Source: Alteromonas sp. LMIT006
GTDB taxonomy: Bacteria; Pseudomonadota; Gammaproteobacteria; Enterobacterales; Alteromonadaceae
Assembly (NCBI RefSeq): GCF_024300645.1
Contig: NZ_CP101291.1
Coordinates: 1,116,001 to 1,180,000 of the forward strand
Length of the DNA: 64,000 nt
Reading direction: 5' to 3'
The notes beneath the pieces are model-generated. The model was given only the letters and a program-made list of their open reading frames with translations. It did no database searches and was not told the DNA's origin. This document shows positions 37,812 through 46,674 of the stretch, one piece after another. The translations under genes and the position numbers were made by a program. Every line of letters starts with the position of its first letter. Position 1 is the first letter of the stretch.

Positions 37812-38672
37812 ATGTCTGATTCGTTGGCTTCATCTAACCACACTGGAACACTGTTTATTGTACCAACTCCAATTGGTAATCTTGGCGACATTACTCAGCG
37901 AGCCTTGGAAACATTGTCAAGCGTTGCCGCGATCGGTTGCGAAGACACTCGACACAGTCGCATTTTGTTGCAACACTTTGGGATCACGACCCCGACTTTT
38001 GCGATACATGATCATAATGAATCAGTGCAGGCAAATAAAGTGATCCAAAGGCTAGAAAACGGCGAGGATATTGCTCTGGTTTCTGATGCAGGGACGCCTT
38101 TAATAAGCGATCCGGGCTTTGTACTGGTGCGAGAATGTCGGACTCAAGGTTATCAAGTTACCGCACTACCAGGGCCATGCGCATTGACTACTGCTCTATC
38201 TGCGGCAGGTTTACCAACCGATCAGTTTCATTTTTTTGGTTTTTTGCCGGTCAAACAACAAGCGAAAACTGAACAATTACAACAACTCAACCAACATGCC
38301 TTTACTAGTGTGTTCTACGAATCCCCCCGTCGTGTGTTAGATACGATGAAACTTGCGCACAGTGTTCTCAGCAATGAGATAAGTGTGGTTTTGGCTAAAG
38401 AATTGAGTAAATCGTTTGAAACTTATGTGAGTGGTTCTTGCCAAACTGTTATTGACTGGCTCGAGCAAGATTCTGCGCATCAAAAAGGTGAGTTTGTTCT
38501 CATGTTTGGTCCCGCACCTCAATCAAGTGACGAGATCAGTGAACCAGCCAAGCGACTCATGCAAACTCTATTATCTGAACTTCCCGCAAAAAAAGCAGCG
38601 GCGATAGTGGCGCAGCATTATCAACTCAAAAAGAACGCCTTATACCAATGGGCGTTGGATCAGAAAAAATAA
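37812..38672 (+). CDS. rsmI: 16S rRNA (cytidine-1402-2'-O)-methyltransferase
   Basis: This 286-residue SAM-dependent methyltransferase has the E. coli RsmI length and acts on C1402 in the ribosomal P site. Motifs: FIVPTPIGNLGDIT, IGCEDTRHS, LVSDAGTPLISDPG and LPGPCALTTALSAAGLP. The ATG at 37812 is preferred over a TTG three codons upstream. It is divergent from lpoA, the conserved arrangement. Confidence 0.96.
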   Translation: MSDSLASSNHTGTLFIVPTPIGNLGDITQRALETLSSVAAIGCEDTRHSRILLQHFGITTPTFAIHDHNESVQANKVIQRLENGEDIALVSDAGTPLISDPGFVLVRECRTQGYQVTALPGPCALTTALSAAGLPTDQFHFFGFLPVKQQAKTEQLQQLNQHAFTSVFYESPRRVLDTMKLAHSVLSNEISVVLAKELSKSFETYVSGSCQTVIDWLEQDSAHQKGEFVLMFGPAPQSSDEISEPAKRLMQTLLSELPAKKAAAIVAQHYQLKKNALYQWALDQKK

Positions 38673-38734
38673 TCCAACAGCACTAGATTATCCGTATTGT
38701 ATATTGGTTATAACAATCAAGGATATTTATCAAA

Positions 38735-40264
38735 ATGAATAAATTGCTTGCTCTAGTGGGCAGTATTCTGACGTTTACTGTGATAGCTCAACCTTTGACG
38801 GTAGAATTTTCAAACTCGCCAAGTCGAGCTGTTGAGCAACATGTCTTCTTTGTGAATGACGCTCAAACGAAGCAACTTCCAGCTAAGTTGGCCGATTTAA
38901 ATGAACAAAGTAATGAACGCCTAAAAAAACTCATCAACCATCATGAATTTACGGGTAAGAAAGGGGCAACCTTACACTTGGAAATGGTTGGCGATGTGGA
39001 AGAATTACTCTTAGTTGGCATTGAATCTGAAGCCAATTTAACGCCTGTAGATTGGCACAATCTAGGTGGCAAAATTGCTGCTGCGCTGCAATCTACCACA
39101 CGTAATTTGAACGTGAGTGTTTACACTGCAAATCTACCACCAAATAGTGCAGCACACCTGGCTATGGGCTATCAGCTTCGGCATTACCATTTTGATAAAT
39201 ACAAATCAGACAAGCAAGATAGTATTTCACGCCTGACGATGGTGACCGATAACATTCCAGCGAATAAGCAATTGTTTGAAAATGACTTAACTCACGTTGC
39301 CAAAGGCACTCATTTTGCTCGAGATTTGGCTTGGGAGCCTGGCAAAGCTATATATCCGCAATCTTTTGTTGATGAAGTGAAAGCCTTGTTCAACGGTGTC
39401 GACAATGTTTCGATTGATGTATTGAGTCTGGCAGAGATGCAGCGCCTAACTATGGGGGCATTATTGGGCGTGGGTAAGGGGTCGGTTCACGAACCTAAAC
39501 TTCTGGTCGTCGAATATCGAGGAGGCATCAAAGGTGGTGCACCAATTGTATTAGCTGGTAAGGGCATCACTTTTGATACAGGCGGTACCAGTATCAAGCC
39601 AAACAATGGTATGTGGGCGATGAAATCCGACATGTCAGGCGCTGCGGCCGTCGCTGGGGCAGTATATGCCAGTGCAATGCGTGGCGAAAAAGTCAATCTG
39701 GTGGGTGTCATGCCGTTGGCTGAGAATATGCCTGGGCCAGATGCGATTCGTCCCGGAGACGTGCTTGAAACCATGAAGGGCACGACTATCGAAATCATCA
39801 GTACTGACGCTGAGGGCCGTTTGATATTGGCCGATGCGGTTTACTATGCTCAGCAACGTTTTCAGCCTAAGATGTTGCTAAATATCGCAACATTGACCGG
39901 CTCTGCTGCGCGAGCGTTATCAGATGAGTACGCTGCGTTAGTGACGCGTGATTTTGCGTTTTCAACGGAAATCATGGCCGTTGGCGAGGCCTCTGGAGAG
40001 CATGTTTGGCCACTACCATTGCATCCTAACCATTTTGATCAGCTCAAATCGGATATTGCTGATATCAAAAATAGTGGGGTAGGCAACCCGGGCGCATCCA
40101 TTGGCGCTGCAGTGGTAGGGACGTTTGTAGATGAGGACTTACCTTGGGTACACCTTGATATTGCAGGTGTTGATTGGTTAGACAGTGCTACAGATACTGC
40201 ACCAAAAGGAGCGCATGGCTGGGGCGTAAGATTCATGGATCAGCTAGTACGTCAATATAAATAG
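38735..40264 (+). CDS. Exported M17 leucyl aminopeptidase family protein
   Basis: This 509-residue metallopeptidase of family M17 has metal and catalytic segments KGITFDTGGTSIKP, MKSDMSGAAAVAGAV and STDAEGRLILADAV. Unlike cytoplasmic PepA, it begins with a signal peptide (1-18, ending VIA), so it likely acts in the periplasm or outside, trimming N-terminal residues from imported peptides. The usual NTDAEGRL reads STDAEGRL here. AAGGA lies upstream. The gene is monocistronic and converges with nspC. Confidence 0.88.
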   Translation: MNKLLALVGSILTFTVIAQPLTVEFSNSPSRAVEQHVFFVNDAQTKQLPAKLADLNEQSNERLKKLINHHEFTGKKGATLHLEMVGDVEELLLVGIESEANLTPVDWHNLGGKIAAALQSTTRNLNVSVYTANLPPNSAAHLAMGYQLRHYHFDKYKSDKQDSISRLTMVTDNIPANKQLFENDLTHVAKGTHFARDLAWEPGKAIYPQSFVDEVKALFNGVDNVSIDVLSLAEMQRLTMGALLGVGKGSVHEPKLLVVEYRGGIKGGAPIVLAGKGITFDTGGTSIKPNNGMWAMKSDMSGAAAVAGAVYASAMRGEKVNLVGVMPLAENMPGPDAIRPGDVLETMKGTTIEIISTDAEGRLILADAVYYAQQRFQPKMLLNIATLTGSAARALSDEYAALVTRDFAFSTEIMAVGEASGEHVWPLPLHPNHFDQLKSDIADIKNSGVGNPGASIGAAVVGTFVDEDLPWVHLDIAGVDWLDSATDTAPKGAHGWGVRFMDQLVRQYK

Positions 40265-40271
40265 ATCGTTG

Positions 40272-40299
40272 GGGCGGCTAGATTAAGATAGTCGCCCTA
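40272..40299. terminator. Hairpin between the M17 gene and nspC
   Basis: GGGCGGCTA and TAGTCGCCC pair over 9 bp with one G-T wobble, and the right arm lies in the last codons of nspC. Neither side has a clear T-run, so it may act as a weak terminator or an end-protecting hairpin. Confidence 0.35.
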
Positions 40300-41419
40300 A
40301 AAAATCTTCGTAAGTAAACTCGCGCACTAATTCGAATTCACCGTTTTCTCTTAAAATCCCAATTGCTGGATGTTGCACACCATTAAAGAAACTGGTTTTG
40401 ACCATAGTGTAATGCATCATATCGTTAAAAATAATGCGTTGACCGACTGCAATCGGGGCCTCGAAACTATACTCTGGAAGTACGTCGCCCGCGAGACAGG
40501 AATTTCCGCCAAAGCGATAGCTATAGGGGTATTCCCCAGCCTCGCCTGCACCCATTATATGGGGGCGATAGGGCATCTCAAGGACGTCTGGCATGTGCGC
40601 TGTAACCGAGATGTCCAAAATGCCAATTGGCCCATTGTTCTCGACAATGTCAACGACTTCTGCGATCAATGGGCCGGTATCCCAAGCAACCGCAGAACCC
40701 GGTTCCATGATGATCTGGAGATGTGGATATTTAGCCTTAAAAGATTGTAATACATCAATCAAATGGGCTAAGTCATAACCGGGTTTGGTCATAAGATGAC
40801 CACCGCCTAAATTGAGCCATTTTAGCTGCGGGAAATAGCCTGAAAACTGTTTTTCAATCGCTTTTAACAGACGTTCAGTAGCGTAGCTATCACATTCGCA
40901 TAGTGCATGCACATGGAAACCATCAATGCCTTTGAGTGGTTGCCCATCTAACTGGTCTTTGGTGATCCCCAATCGAGAACCCGGTGCACATGGGTCGTAT
41001 AAAGCCGTATCCGCCTCTTGATGCTCTGGATTAACCCGTAATCCCATACTCACACCGGCTTTTTCGCAAACACTTTGGTGCAGTAAAAATTGCGCCATTG
41101 AATTGAACGAAATATGGTCCACCTCTGCAACAATCTCGGGCATTTCACTGGTTTTAAATGCTGGTGAGAAGGCATGCACTTGGCCGCCTAAGGTCTTGGC
41201 TAATTTCGCTTCCCATAAAGCAGATGCAGTACCACCTTGTAAGTACTTACTAATCATAGGGAAGGCTGACCACATTGAAAATCCTTTTAAAGCAAGAATT
41301 ATCTCTACACCTGTTTGCTCCTGCACTTCACGCATGAGTTCAAGATTTTTGCGAAGCTTTGCTTCTTCGAGTACATAGCAAGGCGATGGTATTGCTGGAT
41401 TATTTGTCCAATGTGGCAT
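40283..41419 (-). CDS. nspC: Carboxynorspermidine decarboxylase
   Basis: This 378-residue PLP-dependent decarboxylase of the alanine-racemase fold turns carboxynorspermidine (or carboxyspermidine) into norspermidine (or spermidine). Lys45 in LALKGFSMW is the expected PLP lysine; HALCECDS, LNLGGGHLMT and EPGSAVAWDTG are family motifs. It follows the dehydrogenase gene by 32 nt on the same strand. This route replaces SpeDE in many marine bacteria. Whether norspermidine or spermidine is the product depends on the diamine supplied, which is not shown here. Confidence 0.93.
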   Translation of the reverse strand: MPHWTNNPAIPSPCYVLEEAKLRKNLELMREVQEQTGVEIILALKGFSMWSAFPMISKYLQGGTASALWEAKLAKTLGGQVHAFSPAFKTSEMPEIVAEVDHISFNSMAQFLLHQSVCEKAGVSMGLRVNPEHQEADTALYDPCAPGSRLGITKDQLDGQPLKGIDGFHVHALCECDSYATERLLKAIEKQFSGYFPQLKWLNLGGGHLMTKPGYDLAHLIDVLQSFKAKYPHLQIIMEPGSAVAWDTGPLIAEVVDIVENNGPIGILDISVTAHMPDVLEMPYRPHIMGAGEAGEYPYSYRFGGNSCLAGDVLPEYSFEAPIAVGQRIIFNDMMHYTMVKTSFFNGVQHPAIGILRENGEFELVREFTYEDFLGRLS

Positions 41420-41451
41420 AGCTATCCAATCCTTAAAACTGTCAGTATGAC

Positions 41452-42654
41452 TTAGTGGTCGCTAAACGGAGCGTCGCATTCTAGTACATGCCACGGCAAC
41501 CCGTGTTCGTTAAGCATCGCCATAAACGGGTCTGGATCCATTTCTTCCATATTGACGACACCCTCTTTACGCCATGTCCCATTCAGCATCAACGCAGCGC
41601 CAATCATAGCCGGAACACCCGTTGTATAAGAGACAGCTTGTGCACCGACTTCTTCGAAACAGGCTGCGTGGTCACAGTTGTTATAGATAAAAATGGTTTT
41701 CTTTTGTCCGTCTTTGATACCAGTAATATAGGTCCCGATACACGTCATGCCAGTGTAGCCTTCAGCAAGTGAGCCAGGGTTTGGAAGAACGGCTTTTAGG
41801 AACTCTAGAGGGACAATCTGCTGTCCTTGGAAGTCGATTGGCTCGATTGACGTCATACCAATGCCTTCTAACACACGTAAGTGGTTTAGGTAAGCGTCGC
41901 CAAACGTCATCCAAAAGCGGGCACGCTTAATGCTTGGGAAGTTTTTGACGATGGATTCAAGTTCCTCGTGATACATCAAGTAAGATGCGCGAACGCCAAT
42001 GTTTTGATAATCCAAATCTTCGCGCACGCTGAGTGGATCGGTTTCCTTCCATTCGCCATTTTCCCAAAAACGCCCACGCTGGGTGATTTCACGAATGTTG
42101 ATTTCTGGATTGAAGTTCGTTGCAAAAGCTTGACCGTGGTCACCGCCGTTACAATCGACGATATCCAAATAATGGATTTCATCAAAATAATGCTTGGCTG
42201 CGTAGGCGGTATAGACATTGGTCACACCTGGATCAAAGCCTGAGCCCAACAAAGCCATCAAACCTTTTTCTTTAAACTTATCTTGATATGCCCACTGCCA
42301 AGAGTATTCAAATTTGGCTTCGTCTTTGGGCTCGTAATTAGCCGTGTCTAAGTAATCAACGCCACACGCTAAACACGCATCCATGATCGGCAAATCTTGG
42401 TAAGGCAGGGCTAAATTAACGACCAAATCAGGTTGCGTTTGTTGAATCAGCGCAGTTACTTCATCTGCATTATCAGCGTCGACTGCAAAAACCGCTTTGA
42501 CACGGTCCGCACCCACTTCGCGTTGCAGCGCTTCGCATTTTGAAACAGTGCGAGAAGCTAAGTAGATTTCTGAAAAATACTCAGTGAGACGAGCGCATTT
42601 TTTGACGGTCACCGCGGCAACACCACCAGCACCGATGATCAATACTTTTGACAT
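41452..42654 (-). CDS. Carboxynorspermidine/carboxyspermidine dehydrogenase
   Basis: This 400-residue saccharopine-dehydrogenase-like enzyme condenses aspartate semialdehyde with 1,3-diaminopropane or putrescine, using NADPH. A Rossmann motif VLIIGAGGVAAVTVKK opens the protein; SGFDPGVTNVY is a family segment. It precedes nspC in the order known for polyamine synthesis. Aspartate semialdehyde comes from the pathway fed by LysC and ThrA, also in this window. AGGA precedes the ATG. Confidence 0.92.
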   Translation of the reverse strand: MSKVLIIGAGGVAAVTVKKCARLTEYFSEIYLASRTVSKCEALQREVGADRVKAVFAVDADNADEVTALIQQTQPDLVVNLALPYQDLPIMDACLACGVDYLDTANYEPKDEAKFEYSWQWAYQDKFKEKGLMALLGSGFDPGVTNVYTAYAAKHYFDEIHYLDIVDCNGGDHGQAFATNFNPEINIREITQRGRFWENGEWKETDPLSVREDLDYQNIGVRASYLMYHEELESIVKNFPSIKRARFWMTFGDAYLNHLRVLEGIGMTSIEPIDFQGQQIVPLEFLKAVLPNPGSLAEGYTGMTCIGTYITGIKDGQKKTIFIYNNCDHAACFEEVGAQAVSYTTGVPAMIGAALMLNGTWRKEGVVNMEEMDPDPFMAMLNEHGLPWHVLECDAPFSDH

Positions 42655-42734
42655 AGAATTTTCCTAAAAAAGGTTAGGTCATTTTGGGCGGATAATAAAC
42701 CAAAAGTCGCAATAAACCAATGATTATTGCAGAT

Positions 42735-43130
42735 CTATTCGGAGGTAAATGGCGCCCCAATTTGTGGGTTAGCACAGGCAAAGTTAACCGGATAGTAAAT
42801 CTGTTGTTGTTCGCCTTCTTGTGTGGTGACATCGCACACGACCACATCGCGTTTGTGCCCACGATCATCGACCATAAGCCCTGAATATACCAGAACTGAT
42901 AAAGATTGTTGAACTTGATGAGTACGCGCCCAGATTTCGTCCTCTAACTGTTCGATTATTTGATGTTCTCGATGTACGCCTTCCGAATGGAAGATACACT
43001 GAATATCACCATCAATCGCGACAGATGCAAAGGGATAAAACGTTTCGTTATGCTTTAAAAGCGTTCGACACAAATCAATGCTCGATTGAAGCATGCGCTC
43101 AAGTGTTGTTTGAATATCAGGTTCTGACAT
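42735..43130 (-). CDS. Unknown 131-residue protein upstream of the norspermidine genes
   Basis: I do not recognise a family. The protein is soluble, with no signal peptide or membrane helix, acidic overall, and contains a helical N-terminus (about 5-30) followed by mixed strands (AVTDGD-like VAIDGDIQCIFHSEG near 37-51, DVVVCDVTTQEGE near 96-108). It lies 80 nt before the carboxynorspermidine dehydrogenase on the same strand. No good ribosome binding site is visible. A palindromic operator-like region precedes it. A role with polyamines is inferred from position only. Confidence 0.6.
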   Translation of the reverse strand: MSEPDIQTTLERMLQSSIDLCRTLLKHNETFYPFASVAIDGDIQCIFHSEGVHREHQIIEQLEDEIWARTHQVQQSLSVLVYSGLMVDDRGHKRDVVVCDVTTQEGEQQQIYYPVNFACANPQIGAPFTSE

Positions 43131-43151
43131 AGACCACCACAGGTTGCATGA

Positions 43152-43178
43152 GTTTATAATATAAACGTTGTGTTTATA
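43152..43178. promoter_or_regulatory. GTTTATA repeat region, candidate operator
   Basis: GTTTATA (43152-43158), A, TATAAAC (43160-43166) is a perfect palindrome, and a third GTTTATA lies at 43172-43178. It sits 22-48 nt upstream of the unknown 131-residue gene and overlaps where its promoter should be. Confidence 0.45.
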
Positions 43179-43194
43179 AGATTAGTTCAGAAAT

Positions 43195-44106
43195 TCAGGC
43201 TTTTCTTGCTCCTTGTAGGCCACCGGTATGTAAGTAAATGATATGTTTGCTGTTTATTTTTTGCTGTTCGATGAGATTGTTTAATCCCCATACAGCTTTG
43301 CCAGAGTACACCGGTTCAATAGGGCAAGCTTCATGATCCCATTGATCTAAAAAATCGTTCAATTCTGGGGTCTTTTTCGCATAACCGCCTGCATGAAATT
43401 CATGATTGATGTGCCAGTTTGTGTAAGAATCACCAATAAGGGCATGCACATTATTCTCCAAATATTGCTGTCCTTTTAGCACGGCAATGCCTTGAATGAA
43501 CCAGTTTGCTGGTGCTTGTTTGACTAAACCCGCCAGTGTTGTTCCGGTTGCGACGGGCACAACAATGGTCACCGCTTCTGTGGCAAACGCTTGGTGCTGT
43601 GCCAGTAATTCTTGAATGATTACACCAACCCCTGCCAATCCAGATTGCGTAAATCCACCTTCAGGAATGACTAACACGCCGTCTTGGATTGATTGATGGG
43701 GCTGTTCTCTAACCTGTTTGAAGGCTTGCTTGTCAAGGTATTCAATCTGTGTGCCCCAGTTGCTTAAATCGGTAATCATCGGGGTTGGGTGCTTTCGGTA
43801 ATCACCACGGATCCGCGCGGTAAAATGGATATTTTCTCGGTAACAGATATAGCCTAAAGCATGCAAATGATTTGAAAAACCACCACCATAGCTAATGATG
43901 TGATGAATACCGTTGTGGTGAGTCAAAGTATGCACGAGTTTACGCCATTTGTTGCCACTGATAATGGGATGAATCAGGTCGTCTCGTTTGCACCATAATA
44001 ATTTCGTAGCACCATGATTTTCTGCAATAGGAGCGCCGATATTTTCTGAATTCAAACTTAATTGTTGTAATGGGCTGGGCAATTTGAGTCTTATTTGCTG
44101 CATCAT
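43195..44106 (-). CDS. PLP-dependent D-cysteine desulfhydrase/ACC deaminase family protein
   Basis: This 303-residue fold-type II PLP enzyme has its cofactor lysine expected at Lys53 in SGNKWRKL, with YGGGFSNHLHALG and VATGTTLAG as further family motifs. The family covers D-cysteine desulfhydrase and 1-aminocyclopropane-1-carboxylate deaminase; the sequence alone does not settle the substrate, and desulfhydrase-type activity is the more common case. It starts ATGATG. It lies upstream of the unknown 131-residue gene on the same strand, 64 nt apart. Confidence 0.8.
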   Translation of the reverse strand: MMQQIRLKLPSPLQQLSLNSENIGAPIAENHGATKLLWCKRDDLIHPIISGNKWRKLVHTLTHHNGIHHIISYGGGFSNHLHALGYICYRENIHFTARIRGDYRKHPTPMITDLSNWGTQIEYLDKQAFKQVREQPHQSIQDGVLVIPEGGFTQSGLAGVGVIIQELLAQHQAFATEAVTIVVPVATGTTLAGLVKQAPANWFIQGIAVLKGQQYLENNVHALIGDSYTNWHINHEFHAGGYAKKTPELNDFLDQWDHEACPIEPVYSGKAVWGLNNLIEQQKINSKHIIYLHTGGLQGARKA

Positions 44107-44187
44107 ACGTAAAGATTAAAAACTGAAAGTTTAACGCATATATTTTATGGTACCACAGAGGTATGAGATAAGGGTAAAGGAGCCAAT

Positions 44188-44718
44188 ATGAGAAAAACTG
44201 TTGTCGTCTTCTTATGGTTATTCACCTCGTTGTTTGGGATGGATGTGAAAGCTAATGAGCAAGTGCCCACTTACGTTTTGGATTCTGTGCCTAATGCACA
44301 GATGTTAGGTGAGGGGCGATTAAAGGTACTATTTTGGAATGTGTATGATGCAACCTTATATACACCGTCAACTGGTTATCTTGCAGATACGCCATTTGCT
44401 CTAAGTCTGACGTACTTGATGGATTTTGCTGGTCAGGACATTGCCAAACGCAGCGTTGATGAAATGCAGAATCAAGGTTGGCAGGATACAACACAGCTTG
44501 AATCTTGGAAAAATCAAATGAGCAGTCTATTCCCCAATGTAAAAGAGGGGGACACGCTTGTGGGAATTCAAACAGCAGAAGGCTCCGCGCGTTTTTATTA
44601 CAACGACACCTTTGTTGGGGAAGTCGAAGATAGCGAATTTAGTAAAGCGTTTTTTGGCATTTGGTTATCACCTAAGACCTCAGAGCCAAAATTACGCCGT
44701 AAATTATTAGGAGAATAG
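44188..44718 (+). CDS. Exported chalcone isomerase-like protein
   Basis: This 176-residue protein has a signal peptide (1-23) and a chalcone-isomerase-like fold, with GEGRLKVLFWNVYDATLYTP and the closing KAFFGIWLSPKTSEPKLRRKLL. In bacteria these exported domains are not known to isomerise chalcones, and their role is unclear; they may bind fatty acids or lipids (inference). AAAGGAG precedes the ATG. The next gene, a DUF3833 lipoprotein, starts 2 nt after its stop. Confidence 0.82.
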   Translation: MRKTVVVFLWLFTSLFGMDVKANEQVPTYVLDSVPNAQMLGEGRLKVLFWNVYDATLYTPSTGYLADTPFALSLTYLMDFAGQDIAKRSVDEMQNQGWQDTTQLESWKNQMSSLFPNVKEGDTLVGIQTAEGSARFYYNDTFVGEVEDSEFSKAFFGIWLSPKTSEPKLRRKLLGE

Positions 44719-44720
44719 CG

Positions 44721-45254
44721 ATGAAAAAAATACTGATGGCGCTCGGCACAATAGCCCTTTTATCAGGATGTACTTTATCCATAGATGGCAATGATTATTT
44801 AGGTAAGCAGCCGAACTTCGATTTGGAAGACTTTTTTGTGGGTGAAGTGACTGCATGGGGCATCGTACAGAATCGTTCCGGTGAGGTCGTGCAAAGATTC
44901 ATTGTTGATATTGATGGCTCTATGGATGGAAACACTTTGGTGTTGGATGAAACGTTTCAATATATTGTTGGCGAGGGAGCCAAAACGCGCGTATGGCGCT
45001 TAACCCCTCAGACTGACGGCACCTATATTGGAACAGCAGGCGATATCAATGGTAACGCGACGGGTAAGGCGTTTGGCAATGCGTTTAACTTTGTTTATGA
45101 AATGGATTTAACGGTGGATGGCACGACTTACTCAGTGAACTTTGATGACTGGTTTTTTGCCATGGATGACGATACTTTAATGAATCGTTCCTACATTAAA
45201 AAGTTTGGGCTTGTGGTGGCTGAGGTAACGATATTTATGCAGCGTCAAGATTAG
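44721..45254 (+). CDS. DUF3833 family lipoprotein
   Basis: This 177-residue lipoprotein has a lipobox LLSGC (Cys17) and the DUF3833 segments [22 protein letters not shown] and [16 protein letters not shown]. Function is unknown. In several gammaproteobacteria it is found with chalcone-isomerase-like genes in photolyase/cfa-type membrane stress clusters, but no such genes are nearby here. It overlaps the ppiC stop tail-to-tail by 4 nt (TTAG). Confidence 0.85.
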   Translation: MKKILMALGTIALLSGCTLSIDGNDYLGKQPNFDLEDFFVGEVTAWGIVQNRSGEVVQRFIVDIDGSMDGNTLVLDETFQYIVGEGAKTRVWRLTPQTDGTYIGTAGDINGNATGKAFGNAFNFVYEMDLTVDGTTYSVNFDDWFFAMDDDTLMNRSYIKKFGLVVAEVTIFMQRQD

Positions 45255-45529
45255 TTGCGGTAGAGCGTCTTAATGATGTGAAAACCAAATTTGGTTCGTA
45301 CCGGCCCGTGCAGTTCTAGTACGGGCTTTTTAAACACTACATCATCAAATTGCTTGACCATTTGACCACGACGAAACTCACCCAAATTTCCACCGTCTTT
45401 TTTGCCCGAGGGGCACAGTGAATGTTTGCGCGCCAGTTCGGAGAAGTTTTTGCCTTTTTTGAGCTGGCGTAACAGGTCTTGTGCCTCTTTTTCAGTTTTG
45501 ACTAGGATATGTACAGCGCAGGCTTTCAC
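45251..45529 (-). CDS. ppiC: Parvulin peptidyl-prolyl cis-trans isomerase C
   Basis: This is a 92-residue single-domain cytoplasmic parvulin of the E. coli PpiC type (93 residues). Segments [31 protein letters not shown] and [12 protein letters not shown] are intact. The start is GTG at 45529, overlapping the stop of the preceding 71-residue gene by 4 nt (GTGA), which points to coupled translation. Confidence 0.95.
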   Translation of the reverse strand: MKACAVHILVKTEKEAQDLLRQLKKGKNFSELARKHSLCPSGKKDGGNLGEFRRGQMVKQFDDVVFKKPVLELHGPVRTKFGFHIIKTLYRN

Positions 45530-45741
45530 AATTCACTGCCTCCCATGCTTTCTGCCAAATCATCAAGTTTACTGCAGGTGTAATCAAATGCTTTGGGATC
45601 TTGCTCATAGGTGACAATAACACTACTATCGCTGTCATAAAAACGCGCTTTGACAGGGCCTTCTGTCCAAGGCGTAAGGGTGTTTAGAAACCTCGTAGCG
45701 TCTTGGGCATTGCCAAATTGGTATTTGATTTCGTTGATCAT
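45526..45741 (-). CDS. Unknown 71-residue protein between parA and ppiC
   Basis: I do not recognise a family. It is a small soluble acidic protein with no signal or membrane helix. Its translation is coupled to ppiC by a GTGA overlap, and it begins 21 nt after the ParA-like gene. The conserved-looking pieces [17 protein letters not shown] and [11 protein letters not shown] suggest a compact alpha/beta fold. The operon position supports its being a real gene. Confidence 0.65.
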   Translation of the reverse strand: MINEIKYQFGNAQDATRFLNTLTPWTEGPVKARFYDSDSSVIVTYEQDPKAFDYTCSKLDDLAESMGGSEL

Positions 45742-45762
45742 GTGACTCTATAAATAAAAGCG

Positions 45763-46536
45763 TTATCGGTAATTTCGCATGATTTCATCATGTAGCGCAT
45801 TAATCTGCTGGCTCACCTTGTGTTTTGGATGACCCACCACGATGGGACGCTGCTCTGCATGAGATTCTTTGACTTTGATCGCGGAGTGTATTTTATTCTC
45901 GAACAAAGGTAAACCTTGCTCGGTTAATTGCGCGCTCAGTTTTTGTGGATAGTTGGCTTGTGCGTGGTATTGATTGATCATGATCCCGCCGAAAATTAAA
46001 TCGGGATTGTGGTCGGCTTTGATTTCCATGACGTTATCGAGCAAGCGGGTAACGGCCTGTACTGAAAAGTCGTCGCAGTCCACCGGAACGACGAAACCAT
46101 CCGCTGCGATAAGCGCGGCTTTGGTGTAAAAGTTAAAATTAGGCGCCGTATCAATCCATATATCATCAAAGGTGTTATCGAGCGCTTGAAGTGTTTCTCT
46201 TAACTTAAACATCTTGTAGCGTGATTCTAGCTCTCGTTCTAACTCAGCTAAGTCGGGCGCAGATGGCATCACGTTAAAATTATCAATGATACTTGGTTGG
46301 ACAAAATCCATCGGGGTCTTTTTGTCACCAAACCAGCCAACGACCTGTTTGAACATATCTGCCACGGTCAAGATCTTATCATCAATGGGCGTCCCAGCAT
46401 AAAAGGTACTGTTGCCTTGGGGATCTAAATCAACGAGTAGAGATGCGCGACCTTGCATGGCGCCAGATGCCGCTAAGTTGGTGCATAAGGTAGATTTGCC
46501 GACACCGCCTTTTTGATTAAATACGACCCATTTCAT
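45763..46536 (-). CDS. Orphan ParA-family ATPase
   Basis: This 257-residue ATPase has a deviant Walker A KGGVGKST (9-16), Walker A' DLDPQGNST and Walker B IWIDTAPN. ParA proteins position plasmids, chromosomes or large protein assemblies. No ParB gene or parS-like repeat lies nearby, so a classical partition system is not indicated. It is first in an operon with a 71-residue unknown gene and ppiC. Its cargo is unknown. Confidence 0.85.
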   Translation of the reverse strand: MKWVVFNQKGGVGKSTLCTNLAASGAMQGRASLLVDLDPQGNSTFYAGTPIDDKILTVADMFKQVVGWFGDKKTPMDFVQPSIIDNFNVMPSAPDLAELERELESRYKMFKLRETLQALDNTFDDIWIDTAPNFNFYTKAALIAADGFVVPVDCDDFSVQAVTRLLDNVMEIKADHNPDLIFGGIMINQYHAQANYPQKLSAQLTEQGLPLFENKIHSAIKVKESHAEQRPIVVGHPKHKVSQQINALHDEIMRNYR

Positions 46537-46625
46537 GTGCGATTCCTTTTATTTTATTGAGATTGTTATACAGAAAATCAAAATGTTACACTGACCCTTA
46601 ATACGTAACTATAAAGAGTTTACCT

Positions 46626-46637
46626 TACCTAAAGGTA
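46626..46637. repeat. Short palindrome before yaiI
   Basis: TACCT and AGGTA flank AA, 38 nt before the yaiI ATG in the gap shared with the divergent parA gene. It could be an operator or chance. Confidence 0.2.
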
Positions 46638-46674
46638 TACAACTCGTGAATATTGGCTATAAGTGAAGGGTGAT

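Noticed and set aside
37790-37891. Longer LpoA starting at 37891
   Set aside because: It would overlap the rsmI coding region and push the lipobox over 70 residues into the protein.
45763-46536. A parABS partition locus
   Set aside because: Only ParA is present; no ParB gene and no parS-like repeat occur nearby.
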